The position numbers were made by a program, and so were the translations under genes. DNA of 32,484 nucleotides. It comes from Gemmatimonadaceae bacterium (lineage in GTDB: Bacteria > Gemmatimonadota > Gemmatimonadetes > Gemmatimonadales > Gemmatimonadaceae). Positions within the stretch are counted from its first letter, which is position 1; each line of letters begins with the position of its first letter. Location of the stretch: contig JANWIF010000028.1 in the NCBI GenBank assembly GCA_025450035.1, forward strand, positions 1 to 32,484, written 5' to 3'. The notes beneath the pieces were generated by a model that worked only from the letters and a program-made list of their open reading frames with translations, was not told the DNA's origin and searched no databases. Below, piece by piece: positions 8,306 to 17,160 of the stretch.

Positions 8306-10263
8306 GAATCGTTGGTGGTGGAAGTTGTGTCGTTTGCCGAGTCGCTCCCTGCGTCGGCTGACGCGGGGGGGGGCGTATCCGCGGCCGCGGCCGGTGCGAC
8401 TGACGATTCCGGTTGGGCGACCGTCGTGCCGCCCAACGCATCGAGTACGCGCCGCGCCGTGGCGACGCTGAACCCGGGGAGTCGCGCGATGTCGCTCTCA
8501 TTGGCATCACGTACCCCCTGCACGCTCCCAAACGCGTGGAGCAGCGAGCGGCGCCGCTGGGGACCGATGCCGGGAATCTTGAGCAGCTCCGAGGTCATGG
8601 TGCGCATTGCGCGACGCTGTCGGTTGTACGTGATCGCGAATCGGTGCGCCTCATCGCGTGCACGCTGGAGCAATCGCAGGCCCGGCGAACGCCGAGAGAG
8701 TCGCAGGGATTCCGCGTGGCCAGGAACGAAAACCTCTTCGTCCCGTTTGGCGAGACTCACGGTCTGCAATCCACCCAATCCGAGCGTCTCGAGCGCGGTC
8801 CGCGCCGCGGACAACTGCCCCTTACCACCGTCGATCACGACCAGTTCGGGGAGGGGCTTCTTTTCCTCCACCCGCCGCTGGAAGTATCGTGTCACCACCT
8901 CGCGCATCGATGCGAAGTCGTCGGTGCCTTCCACCGTCTTGATCTTGAACTTCCTGTACTCGGCGCGCTTGGGACGGCCGTTCTCGAACCACACAACGGA
9001 CGCCACGGTATCCGTCCCCTGCGCGGTGGAGATGTCAAAACAGACGAGTGCGCGTGGCAGAGTTTTCAGTTCCAGCTCGCGCTGCAGTTCGTACACCGGG
9101 TCGACTGCCCGCTCTTCCGCCTCGAACGTCGCCAGCTTCTGCTCCTCCAGCAGGTGACGCGCGTTCTGTTCGGCGAGATCGATGAGTTGGCGCCTCGACC
9201 CTCGCTGCGGCACGCGCACGGCGGTGCCAACCAGCGATTCCTCGATCAGTTCGCGGTCATCGAACTCGAACGGCACCAGTACTTCGCCGGCGCGATCGAC
9301 GGATGGCAAATACGCGCGCACCAGGTACGCGGCCAACACCGTTGCATCGGACTCGCCCTCGACGTTCTGGAGGAACTGTTGCTCGCGCGCCAGCAGCTTC
9401 CCTCCCCTGATGCGCATCACTACCACGCACGCCTCGTCTCCGTCGCGTGCGTAGCCAATGACGTCGCGATCACCGCCTTCCACCTCCACCACCACCGTTG
9501 GCTCTTCGAGGTGTTCGAGATGATGAAGCGCGTCGCGCAGCTCCGCGGCGCGCTCGAAATCCAGGTGGGCCGCAGCCTGGTCCATCCGCTCGCGCACGCG
9601 GCGCGTCACTTCATTGGCGCGGCCGTCGAGGTAGAGGAGCACCTCATCGATCATCGCCTGGTAGTCCGCCTCCGACTGCGCCAAGATGCACGGCGCCTTG
9701 CACCGTCCGATGTGATAGTCCAGGCACGGGCGCTCGGGCATTTCGCGCGGCATGTCGTAGGTACACGAGCGTACGGTGAAAACCCGTCGCACGACGTTGA
9801 GTGCGCGGCGCATCGCTCCTACGTCGGTATACGGTCCGAAGTATCGCGCGCCGTCGTTGAGGAGACGTCGCGTGACTAACAGCCGCGGAAATGGCTCCTG
9901 CACGGTGACCTTGATGTACGGATACGACTTGTCGTCACGCAGCGCGATGTTGAAGCGCGGCCGGTATTCTTTGATCAGGTTGTTCTCGAGAATCAGCGCG
10001 TGCGCCTCCGACGGCACCACGATGGTCTCCACATCGGCCGCCTGTCGCATGAGCGCGCGCGTCTTGACGCTTTCCCAATGGTCGCCGGAGAGATAGTTGC
10101 GCACGCGCGCGCGCAACCGCTTCGCCTTGCCTACGTACAGCACGCGACCCTCGGCGTCTTTCCACAGGTAGACGCCGGGCGAATCGGGCAGATGTGCGAC
10201 CTTGAGCGCGAGCGAATCGGGCGCGCGCGGAGGCGTGGGAGGAGGCGGCGAGGATTCAGTCAT
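8302..10263 (-). CDS. uvrC: excinuclease ABC subunit C
   Basis: UvrC makes both incisions in nucleotide excision repair. In order the protein has the GIY-YIG nuclease (GVYLWKDAEGRVLYVGKAKR), a cysteine-containing DYHIGRCKAPC segment, a UVR motif that contacts UvrB (LDFERAAELRDAL), and the RNase H-like nuclease with CFDISTAQGTDTVAS and VIDGGKGQL. A helix-hairpin-helix pair follows (IPGIGPQRRRSLL; LPGFSVATARRVL). The last ~40 residues are a low-complexity Ala/Pro/Ser/Asp tail that includes a nine-C tract. I chose the ATG at 10263 (MTESSPPPP); an in-frame ATG at 10308 would add 15 residues. Neither has a good ribosome binding site. Length is about 653 aa, slightly long for the family. Confidence 0.95.
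   Translation of the reverse strand: MTESSPPPPTPPRAPDSLALKVAHLPDSPGVYLWKDAEGRVLYVGKAKRLRARVRNYLSGDHWESVKTRALMRQAADVETIVVPSEAHALILENNLIKEYRPRFNIALRDDKSYPYIKVTVQEPFPRLLVTRRLLNDGARYFGPYTDVGAMRRALNVVRRVFTVRSCTYDMPREMPERPCLDYHIGRCKAPCILAQSEADYQAMIDEVLLYLDGRANEVTRRVRERMDQAAAHLDFERAAELRDALHHLEHLEEPTVVVEVEGGDRDVIGYARDGDEACVVVMRIRGGKLLAREQQFLQNVEGESDATVLAAYLVRAYLPSVDRAGEVLVPFEFDDRELIEESLVGTAVRVPQRGSRRQLIDLAEQNARHLLEEQKLATFEAEERAVDPVYELQRELELKTLPRALVCFDISTAQGTDTVASVVWFENGRPKRAEYRKFKIKTVEGTDDFASMREVVTRYFQRRVEEKKPLPELVVIDGGKGQLSAARTALETLGLGGLQTVSLAKRDEEVFVPGHAESLRLSRRSPGLRLLQRARDEAHRFAITYNRQRRAMRTMTSELLKIPGIGPQRRRSLLHAFGSVQGVRDANESDIARLPGFSVATARRVLDALGGTTVAQPESSVAPAAAADTPPPASADAGSDSANDTTSTTNDS
8365..8373. 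repeat. nine-base G/C homopolymer in the uvrC tail
   Basis: Nine consecutive G on the plus strand read as C9 in uvrC, encoding consecutive prolines in the C-terminal tail. A one-base slip would change only the last ~20 codons, but would also move the stop codon that overlaps the thrC start. Confidence 0.9.
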
Positions 10264-10335
10264 GGGCACGTGGCGTGGCCGGCGCGCGGCCTCCGCTGTG
10301 TAAAACATAACCCGGTCGAGCGGGCCCGTCCCGAT

Positions 10336-11931
10336 TCAGCGCCGGCGTATGATCGCGGCCAACACGGTGCGCGACTCGGGGACCGCCAGGAGCGTCGTCA
10401 GTCCGAAGTACACGACGCCGAAGGGCGCGATCGCGGCGGCGGCCAGGACGATCGGGTGTGCCACGCCGAGCAGCAGCTTTACGCCCCAAGCCGCCGCGGC
10501 GGCCGCGAGCGCAGCAAGCCACAGTTTCGCCAGGAAGGCCGCCGGGACGCCGGTGTGGCCGATGCGCCGGTTGAGCGTGCGCCGCAGGAGGCTGAATTCC
10601 ACCCACGCCGCGACGCCGGCCGAGGCGGTGAGGCCGGCCGCGCCCCACTTGAGATCGAGCGACAGCAGCGGCGGTAGCAGCAGCGCGGCGAGCGCGCCCA
10701 GCGCCGTGGTAAGCACCACGCGCACCACGGCGTACCGCAGGGGGGTCTTGGTATCGCGGAGCGCGTAATAGGCCGACGAATACAGCCGTCCCAGGGTGGA
10801 GGCGAGCAGCCCGACGGCCGAGCCGGCGAGGATGCCCCACACATAGACCGTATCGGCGCGCGTGAACCGTCCGGTCTGGAACAGCGCCCCCGCCAACACG
10901 TCGCCTAACGCAAGAAACGCCACCGCCGAGGGCACCACGAGAAACGCGATGCGCCGCAGCCCCGCGTCGAGTCGCGCGCGCAGGAACTCGCCGACTTCGG
11001 CCTCGTCGCCTAACGCACTGGACATCGCCGGCAGTTCGGCCGCGGACACGGACATCCCGAAGAGGCTCACCGGCAGGACGTAGAGCGTCTGCGCGTACGT
11101 GAGGCCGGCGACGGCGCCCGTCGGCAGGAGGCTGGCCAACACCACGTCGACGTACGCGCTGATCTGTACCACGCCGCGCCCCACGAACACGGGGCCGAAG
11201 GTGCGGATCACCGTGCGCACGTTCGCGCTCGCCACCCCCAACGACGGCCGGAACCGGCGGAGCAGCGTCATCACCGTGGGCAGTTGGACGAGCATCTGCA
11301 ACGCGCTCCCGGCCAACGACCCCCACGCGGCCGCGACGGCGAGCGGCGCCGCGGCCGTGTGCCCGCCGAACGCGATGAGCGTGCCGATGATCGCCAGATT
11401 CCAGGCGACGGGCGCGGTATACGAGATGAAGAAGCGCCGGTGGCTGTTGAGCACGCCCAGGCACCACGCCGAGAGCACCAGCACCCCCGCGCCCGGAAAG
11501 AAAATGCGCACCAGCTGGATCGTGAGCTCGCGCTTGGCGCCCGCAAATCCGGGAGCGATGACCGCGATGAGCCACGGCGTGCCTAACACACCGACCAGGA
11601 CGATGATCGCCGTGGTAACGGCGAGCAGCGCGGCCACCGCGCCGGCCACGCGTTCCGCCTCCTCCTCTTCCCCCTCGGCGAGGAGCCGCGCGTACACCGG
11701 AATGAACGACGCCGACAGTACGCCTTCGCCGAACAGGTTCTGCAACACGTTGGGAATCTTGAAGGCGGCGTTGAAGGCGTCCGCCGCATCGCCCAGTCCC
11801 AGGTAGTGTCCCAGGAAGCGCTGCCTAATGAGACCGAAGATCCGGCTCAGCAGAATACCGGCGGCCACCAACACCGCCGCGCGGCCGGTGCGCTCGGGCG
11901 GGCGGCGGCGCGCCGGGTCAGCGACCGCCAC
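10336..11931 (-). CDS. murJ: lipid II flippase MurJ
   Basis: MurJ moves undecaprenyl-linked lipid II across the inner membrane for peptidoglycan synthesis. The 531-residue protein is almost entirely hydrophobic segments, consistent with 14 membrane helices of the MOP superfamily. The first helix carries the diagnostic SRIFGLIRQRFLGHYLG, followed by NLFGEGVLSASFIPVY. Arg and Glu/Asp residues lie within helices, as expected for the central cavity. The start is GTG (MAVADPARRR) and overlaps the end of bshC by 14 bases. The first ~15 residues are Arg/Pro-rich and cytoplasmic. The gene lies at the end of the outer-membrane cluster. Confidence 0.95.
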   Translation of the reverse strand: MAVADPARRRPPERTGRAAVLVAAGILLSRIFGLIRQRFLGHYLGLGDAADAFNAAFKIPNVLQNLFGEGVLSASFIPVYARLLAEGEEEEAERVAGAVAALLAVTTAIIVLVGVLGTPWLIAVIAPGFAGAKRELTIQLVRIFFPGAGVLVLSAWCLGVLNSHRRFFISYTAPVAWNLAIIGTLIAFGGHTAAAPLAVAAAWGSLAGSALQMLVQLPTVMTLLRRFRPSLGVASANVRTVIRTFGPVFVGRGVVQISAYVDVVLASLLPTGAVAGLTYAQTLYVLPVSLFGMSVSAAELPAMSSALGDEAEVGEFLRARLDAGLRRIAFLVVPSAVAFLALGDVLAGALFQTGRFTRADTVYVWGILAGSAVGLLASTLGRLYSSAYYALRDTKTPLRYAVVRVVLTTALGALAALLLPPLLSLDLKWGAAGLTASAGVAAWVEFSLLRRTLNRRIGHTGVPAAFLAKLWLAALAAAAAAWGVKLLLGVAHPIVLAAAAIAPFGVVYFGLTTLLAVPESRTVLAAIIRRR

Positions 11932-13540
11932 CGGCCTGCTGCGATGCGGTTGCCCTGCCCGCCGATGGTAAGCCTAACGAATCCACGTGTGCGCGCGCGC
12001 GATCCAGCATCGCGTCAAGGAGCGGCATCCCGTGACGCGCCAGCATCGGCATGAGGTTCAACATCCGTTCCTGCGGCTGGTCTAACGGAAACAATGACGC
12101 CCGGGCCACCGCGATGTGATGCGCCAACTCCATCTCGCGGCGCTTGGTCGCCGCCAGCACTCGCCGCCCCAGACGATCGAGCCGATGTCCGATGTTGTGC
12201 CGGACGCCATCCACCACGCCCGGCGACACCAGCGGCGGCGTACCCTGCGCGACCGCATCGCTCAGCCGCGACGCCGCTTCCTCGAGCGCGGCACGATAGT
12301 GGTCGAGCGCGCTACGCACACCCAGCGGCACTCGCGCGCGCACCAGCCGGCCAAGTGCGGCATGCGGATCGCGCAGGTCGTCCAGGCCAAGATCGTACCG
12401 ATCGAGAATGCGCTGCACGTGCGGCTCGATGATCACCCCCGACCATCGCGGCACCGCGAGCGGCCTTGACACCCGCAGCGCGTCCGCCACCGCCGTCGAC
12501 TGCGCGAAGTACGCCAGCTCACCGGGGCCGGCGACATACGCAGCCGTGGGCAGAATCGCCCGCTCGGACACGGGACGGAGCAGCACGTTGGGTTCCAGCG
12601 CCGCCGCTCCATCGGGCGCGGCGCCAATGCGAATGCGCTGCCGTTCTCCCGTTCCCGATGCGAATACCAGGGACAACGTGGGAACGTACGCGACCTGCGG
12701 CTCCGATCCGCTGTCGCGCAGCGCCTGATCGCGCGCGCGGAGCGCCGCATCCACCACCGGCGCCTCCCCCAGCGCGCGCAGCAGGAGCGGCCGTTGGGCG
12801 GCAAGGACGGCCGGGTGGCCCGCGTCCAGCACCGGCATGCCTAACGGCTCGAGCAGCGCCCGCAGGAGCGTGACGAAGGCGCCGCCCACGGTTTCGCCGG
12901 GCCGGTATGCCTGACGCACCAGATCGAGTACCTGCGGTGCCGCGGCGGCGCCGGCGGTGCTGGCCAGGGACTCGAAGAGCGCGCGCACGTCGCCAAGTGG
13001 TGTGTCGCGCATCCCGCGCCCGGAGATCGCAGGAGCTTGGGACTTGAGCGTCAGGACGCGCCCATCCGCCGCCACGTGCGTCACGCCCGCCTCCGCGAAG
13101 TCGGCATCGTACGTGGCGGCCCAGTATACGGGCACCGTGGGAATGTCGGTGGCGTCCTCGATCGCATCGGCCAGCGCGATCGCGCTCAGGGCCTTGCTCC
13201 ACGTATAGACCGGTCCGCCGAACAGGCCCGGTTGCTGTCCTGTCGTGACGACGATCCCTGTTCCGCTCGCCGCCCGCGCCAATCGCGCCGCCGCCGCACC
13301 GGACGCGGCAAAGGCGGGCGCCAGCACCTCGGCCCATCCGCGTCCCCGCCCCGCGAATTCCTCACGCACCGCCGCCACGCGCGCGCGCCACTCGGCGCCG
13401 CCGCGGGGCACGGGCACGTACCACGGGGCGGCGGTACCGCCCTCTGCCGCGCGTCGTGCAGCGTTAGGCAACGCCACCGGCGTCGAGACCACGCGCGGCT
13501 CGCTCACGCGCGCCCGGCGGAGGGGGGGGGGCCGGGACAT
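11918..13540 (-). CDS. bshC: bacillithiol synthase BshC (cysteine-adding enzyme)
   Basis: BshC joins cysteine to GlcN-malate in the last step of bacillithiol synthesis. The 540-residue product contains the family hallmark VVTTGQQPGLFGGPVYT, followed by PVYWAATYDADFAEAG, equivalent to the VPIFWVAGEDHD region of Bacillus BshC. A central Rossmann-like core and a C-terminal coiled-coil region (LAATKRREMELAHHI) follow. The frame is open upstream into rlmH, but I place the start at the ATG at 13540 (MSRPPPLRRA), 46 bp after rlmH. No clear ribosome binding site is present, and GTG alternatives a few codons later are possible. A ten-C run lies four codons in. BshA and BshB are not in the window. The family fit is strong; activity is not proven by sequence. 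Confidence 0.88.
   Translation of the reverse strand: MSRPPPLRRARVSEPRVVSTPVALPNAARRAAEGGTAAPWYVPVPRGGAEWRARVAAVREEFAGRGRGWAEVLAPAFAASGAAAARLARAASGTGIVVTTGQQPGLFGGPVYTWSKALSAIALADAIEDATDIPTVPVYWAATYDADFAEAGVTHVAADGRVLTLKSQAPAISGRGMRDTPLGDVRALFESLASTAGAAAAPQVLDLVRQAYRPGETVGGAFVTLLRALLEPLGMPVLDAGHPAVLAAQRPLLLRALGEAPVVDAALRARDQALRDSGSEPQVAYVPTLSLVFASGTGERQRIRIGAAPDGAAALEPNVLLRPVSERAILPTAAYVAGPGELAYFAQSTAVADALRVSRPLAVPRWSGVIIEPHVQRILDRYDLGLDDLRDPHAALGRLVRARVPLGVRSALDHYRAALEEAASRLSDAVAQGTPPLVSPGVVDGVRHNIGHRLDRLGRRVLAATKRREMELAHHIAVARASLFPLDQPQERMLNLMPMLARHGMPLLDAMLDRARAHVDSLGLPSAGRATASQQAGGGR
13522..13531. repeat. ten-base C/G homopolymer just inside bshC
   Basis: Ten G on the plus strand give C10 on the coding strand, about 10 bases after the bshC ATG, encoding Pro-Pro-Pro. 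A slip of one base would close the frame early unless translation starts further downstream. Confidence 0.9.
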
Positions 13541-13586
13541 CGCGCCCGATGACGCGACGATGACCTGTACCGAAGAAGACGAGGAT

Positions 13587-14054
13587 TCACTTGTGATACG
13601 GTTCGCCGCGCCCGATCGTGCCGGCGCGATAGAGTTGTTCCGCGAGAACCAGCCGTGCCATCTCGTGCGGCAACGTCCAACGAGCAAGGGCGAGTCGAAA
13701 CCGCGATCGCTCCAGCACCGCCGGCCCGAGTCCAAACGCCCCGCCTATCACGAACGCCACGTCGCGTCCCGCGCGTTCCCGTCGGTCACGCATCCATTCC
13801 GCGAACTCCGCCGACCGCATCAGGGTTCCCTCGGCATCGCACGCGACCGGCGTCACGCCGGTACCCAGCACGGCGAGCACGCGCTCGCCTTCGCGCGCGC
13901 GCACGTCGTCAGCTTCCCTGCCGCGCGCCGGCTCCTCACGCACCTCACGCGATTCCAACGGCCAGTAGCGAGCCGCGCGCCGCTCGTACTCCTCCACAAC
14001 CGCCGCCAGATGACGATCCCGCGGCCGTCCCACGGCGACGATCAGGAAGCGCAC
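13587..14054 (-). CDS. rlmH: 23S rRNA (pseudouridine1915-N3)-methyltransferase RlmH
   Basis: RlmH is a small SPOUT methyltransferase that methylates the pseudouridine at 23S position 1915 in helix 69, acting on complete 70S ribosomes. The product is 155 residues, the usual length. The AdoMet-binding knot is seen in FVIGGAFGLGPAV, and the invariant C-terminus is present as HEMARLVLAEQLYRA ending GEPYHK. The start is GTG (MRFLIVAVGRPRD), preceded at a suitable distance by a GAGG-type ribosome binding site. It lies 64 bp after the glutamate dehydrogenase gene and 46 bp before bshC, so is probably in the same transcript. Confidence 0.96.
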   Translation of the reverse strand: MRFLIVAVGRPRDRHLAAVVEEYERRAARYWPLESREVREEPARGREADDVRAREGERVLAVLGTGVTPVACDAEGTLMRSAEFAEWMRDRRERAGRDVAFVIGGAFGLGPAVLERSRFRLALARWTLPHEMARLVLAEQLYRAGTIGRGEPYHK

Positions 14055-14118
14055 GAACCCGCCTCGTTGGTGGACGGACTACGCCGCGCGCGCGTACGGC
14101 ATTGCGCTCACGCGCACG

Positions 14119-15426
14119 CTAGGCGTAGATGCCCCGCAACCGGTGCACCGCCGCGACCCGCGAGATGGACAGCATGTATGCCGCCGTGCGCATGTTCACC
14201 TTGTGCCGCCGCGAAAGATCGAGCACGGCCGCGAAACTGTTCTGCATGATCTGCTGCAGCCGTTCGTTTACCAACGCCTCGGTCCAGAAATACCCGCCGC
14301 GGTCCTGCACCCACTCGAAGTACGAAACGGTGACACCGCCGGCGTTGGCAAGAATGTCCGGAATCACGAACACGCCCTTCTCGTCCAAAATCGCGTCCGC
14401 CGGAGCGGTGGTGGGCCCGTTCGCACCTTCGCAGATCAACCGGGCTTGGATCTTCGCAGCGTTCTTCCGCGTGATCACGTTTTCGAGAGCCGCGGGCACG
14501 AGCACGTCAACGTCCAACGTGAGCAACTCGTCGTTCGTGATGGAGTCACCCTTGTTGTAGCCTTCGAGCGATCGATTCTTCTTCACGTAGGCGATCGCAT
14601 CGTTCACGTCGATCCCGGCGGTGTTGTGAAGCGCGCCCGACCGGTCCCCGATCGCCACGACCTTGCATCCCTGCTGTTGCAGGAGCTGAGCAGCCACCGA
14701 CCCCACGTTGCCGAATCCCTGCACCGCTACCGTCGCACCACCCACCCGCATCCCCAGATGCTCGAGTGCGGCGAGGGTGACGAGCATACATCCGCGCCCG
14801 GTCGCCTCCCGCCGCCCTAACGATCCGCCCATCTCGACCGGCTTCCCCGTCACCACCGCCGTCACCGTATGTCCAACGTGCATGGAGTAGGTATCCATCA
14901 CCCATGCCATCACCCGCTCGTTCGTATTCACGTCGGGAGCGGGGACATCGGAATCCGGTCCTAACACGTGAATGAGCCCGGCCGTGTATCGCCGCGTGAT
15001 GCGCTCGAGCTCGGCCGCGCTCAATTTGAGCGGATCGCAGATCACTCCGCCCTTCGCGCCGCCGAACGGGATATTCACAACGCCGCACTTCCAGGTCATC
15101 CAGGCGGCCAACGCTTTCACTTCGTCGAGATTGACATTCGGATCGAAGCGGATGCCACCTTTGGCCGGACCGCGGGACGTGTTGTGCAACACGCGGTAGC
15201 CCGTAAACACCTCGATCTCGCCGTTATCCAGCAGCACGGGGATCGACAGCGTTATTTCTTTTTCGGAATGTCGAAGGATCTTGATCAGGCCAGGTTCCAG
15301 ATCCAGCAGGTCGGCGGCGCGATCGAAGCGCGACATCATATCCTCGAACGGATTGTCCTCGTTCAGGAAGCGGTCCTTGTCGGGCTTGACGATCTTGTCG
15401 GTAGAGAGTCTGAGATCGGTGGTCAT
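14119..15426 (-). CDS. gdhA: glutamate dehydrogenase (Glu/Leu/Phe/Val family)
   Basis: This 435-residue enzyme interconverts glutamate and 2-oxoglutarate plus ammonia. The substrate domain has GPAKGGIRF (K89) and [11 protein letters not shown] with catalytic K125. The Rossmann domain has [15 protein letters not shown], and CEGANGPTT lies further on. The C-terminus matches hexameric class I enzymes ([14 protein letters not shown]). Cofactor preference cannot be settled by eye. The frame is open far upstream through lpxK, but the ATG at 15426 overlaps the lpxK stop (ATGA) and gives the normal length. Its place, coupled to the last lipid A kinase, is unusual for a nitrogen-metabolism gene. Confidence 0.95.
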   Translation of the reverse strand: MTTDLRLSTDKIVKPDKDRFLNEDNPFEDMMSRFDRAADLLDLEPGLIKILRHSEKEITLSIPVLLDNGEIEVFTGYRVLHNTSRGPAKGGIRFDPNVNLDEVKALAAWMTWKCGVVNIPFGGAKGGVICDPLKLSAAELERITRRYTAGLIHVLGPDSDVPAPDVNTNERVMAWVMDTYSMHVGHTVTAVVTGKPVEMGGSLGRREATGRGCMLVTLAALEHLGMRVGGATVAVQGFGNVGSVAAQLLQQQGCKVVAIGDRSGALHNTAGIDVNDAIAYVKKNRSLEGYNKGDSITNDELLTLDVDVLVPAALENVITRKNAAKIQARLICEGANGPTTAPADAILDEKGVFVIPDILANAGGVTVSYFEWVQDRGGYFWTEALVNERLQQIMQNSFAAVLDLSRRHKVNMRTAAYMLSISRVAAVHRLRGIYA

Positions 15427-16505
15427 GAGTCGGTGGGAGGCTTGTGGACCGTACGAGCGGTCCGCGCGGGATGATCGTATCGGGCGTCGAGGAGCGAGCC
15501 GAGCACCGCCTGCACGGCCGGCTCTCCGGACTCGACAACGAACTGCTGGGAAACATACCACAACGGCGGCAAGGCGCGAGTCCATTGGGGACGGAGCTTT
15601 ACCGCGTCCTTGAGTGTGCACACAATCCAGACGACACGGGCCGCCTCGCTCACAACGGTCGCGACGTCGCGCGCGGTGAAGTCGTGATGATCGCCGAAGG
15701 CGCGCATGATCACCGTGGCGCCGGCAGCCTGCAGTTGCGCGCCCAACCCACGCGGGTCGCCGATCCCGGCGACGACGAACACGCGCGCACCGCGCAGCGC
15801 GGCGAGCGGCTGTCGTTCGTTTCCATCGACACGCCGGAGCTCGCCCAAGGCGAGCGCGGCGACGGCCACGGGCACGTGTGGCGCGCGCCTGACAAGCTCG
15901 ACGGCGACAGTATCGGCGACGTCGCGCGATACGGCACGGCGGGTGACGAGTGCCAGCGTTCCTCTGCGTAGCGCACTCAACGGCTCGCGCCACGGGCCGG
16001 CCGGGAGCAGCCGCCGCGGCGCGCCGGCGACCCATCGGTCCGCGCTCACGACCACCACGTCAACATCACGCCGCGCGCGCCGATGCTGAAACGCGTCGTC
16101 GAGCACAGCCACGTCCGCACCGCCAGCGGCCGCGCGCGCCACACCGGCCACACGATCGGCAGACACAATCACCGGAATGCCGGGATTCAACTCACCATGG
16201 ACGAGTGGCTCATCCGTTCCGTATCCGCGCAGCACGATGGCGGGGCGAGCACCGCGGGCCGCAAGTTGGGCAGCGAACCATGCCGCGGCCGGCGTCTTTC
16301 CGGTGCCGCCGACGGTCAGGTTCCCCACGCTCACGGCCGGCACCGCGAGATCGCTCGCGCGCAACAGTCCCGCGTCGTAGAGTGCGCCCCGCAGCGCGAC
16401 GCCGCCGCCATAGAGGAGCGCGACCGGCGAGAGCGCGGCGCGCACCATACCGGCGAGCGCATCCCCACCGTACCACACGCGTTCGACTGCGCCGCGGCTA
16501 TGCAC
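15423..16505 (-). CDS. lpxK: tetraacyldisaccharide 4'-kinase LpxK
   Basis: LpxK phosphorylates the 4' position of the lipid A disaccharide at the inner membrane. The 360-residue product has a hydrophobic N-terminal helix ([15 protein letters not shown]) and a P-loop in [18 protein letters not shown] at about residues 61-71. The family motif [14 protein letters not shown] follows, then [11 protein letters not shown]. The length is slightly above the E. coli enzyme (328). The start is GTG and overlaps the acyltransferase stop by eight bases. The product of LpxB, two genes upstream, is its substrate. Confidence 0.94.
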   Translation of the reverse strand: MHSRGAVERVWYGGDALAGMVRAALSPVALLYGGGVALRGALYDAGLLRASDLAVPAVSVGNLTVGGTGKTPAAAWFAAQLAARGARPAIVLRGYGTDEPLVHGELNPGIPVIVSADRVAGVARAAAGGADVAVLDDAFQHRRARRDVDVVVVSADRWVAGAPRRLLPAGPWREPLSALRRGTLALVTRRAVSRDVADTVAVELVRRAPHVPVAVAALALGELRRVDGNERQPLAALRGARVFVVAGIGDPRGLGAQLQAAGATVIMRAFGDHHDFTARDVATVVSEAARVVWIVCTLKDAVKLRPQWTRALPPLWYVSQQFVVESGEPAVQAVLGSLLDARYDHPARTARTVHKPPTDS

Positions 16506-17160
16506 GAGCGGCGACCGCCCCGGTATCGTTCAACAGCGCGGTGAAGCGCGGCGCCAGTGCCGCTGCCTCACGGGCCGTGGCCGCGTTCGCCGCGACCGGG
16601 TCGCCCACCGCGATCGTGACACGCGCGAACGGTTTGGGAATCAGAAACGCATCCCAACTGCTGAGCCGCCATCCGCGCGTCACCGCCACGCCTAACGCAA
16701 CGATCGGCACGCCCGTCCGCTGGGACGCGATCAGCGCACCGGGCGCGAACTCGCGCGCGGGCCCGCGCGGCCCGTCCGGCGTGAATGCCACATCACCGCC
16801 CGCGTCGAGTATGCGACAGAGAGCGAGGATCGCGCGATTGCCGCCGCGCGTCGTGGAACCCCGGACAGTCCGGTTGCCTAACGATAAGGCGGCCCGGGCC
16901 ACGACTTCGCCGTCCCCGTGTTCGCTGATCAGGATGGCGATGGCTTGACGCCGAAAGAACCAGAGAAGCGGGAGGAGATCGCCGTGCCACAGGACGAGGA
17001 TCACCGGATGGCCCGCATCACGCATCGCCTGCAGCGGCGCGCGATTCAGCCACCGCACACGCCACGTGCTCGCCAGCACGCGCAGCCCAACGCCTCCCAC
17101 GCTCGCGAGCCACGTCAGCCGCCGCGCGCGGCCCCGCTCCTGGGACGCCTCCGCCGTCAT
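16498..17160 (-). CDS. DUF374 lysophospholipid-type acyltransferase, probable lipid A late acyltransferase (LpxJ-like)
   Basis: The 220-residue product matches the DUF374 family: WRVRWLNRAPLQAMRDAGHP, VLWHGDLLPLLWFFRRQ, ISEHGDGEVVARAAL, TVRGSTTRGG and FTPDGPRGPAREF occur in order. DUF374 includes LpxJ of epsilonproteobacteria, which adds a secondary acyl chain to lipid A precursors and is unrelated in sequence to LpxL/LpxM. Here the expected HX4D box reads WHGDLLP, so it lacks the canonical aspartate. The position between lpxB and lpxK strongly suggests a lipid A substrate; this is inference from context. The ATG overlaps the lpxB stop (ATGA). The frame is open upstream through lpxB, but that extension is a shadow. 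Confidence 0.88.
   Translation of the reverse strand: MTAEASQERGRARRLTWLASVGGVGLRVLASTWRVRWLNRAPLQAMRDAGHPVILVLWHGDLLPLLWFFRRQAIAILISEHGDGEVVARAALSLGNRTVRGSTTRGGNRAILALCRILDAGGDVAFTPDGPRGPAREFAPGALIASQRTGVPIVALGVAVTRGWRLSSWDAFLIPKPFARVTIAVGDPVAANAATAREAAALAPRFTALLNDTGAVAARA

Noticed and set aside
8302-8400. Frameshifted end of uvrC at the homopolymer
   Set aside because: The frame continues through the tract and ends exactly in the GTGA overlap with thrC, so the gene is intact as written.
8413-9879. Long plus-strand open frame antisense to uvrC (about 488 codons)
   Set aside because: It is Arg/His/Leu-rich shadow sequence in GC-rich DNA, has no recognisable motif, and lies entirely over conserved UvrC domains.
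14119-16035. Glutamate dehydrogenase with a ~200-residue N-terminal extension
   Set aside because: The extension is an out-of-frame reading of lpxK. The normal start at 16 kb is not needed because the ATG at 15426 gives a family-length protein and an ATGA junction.
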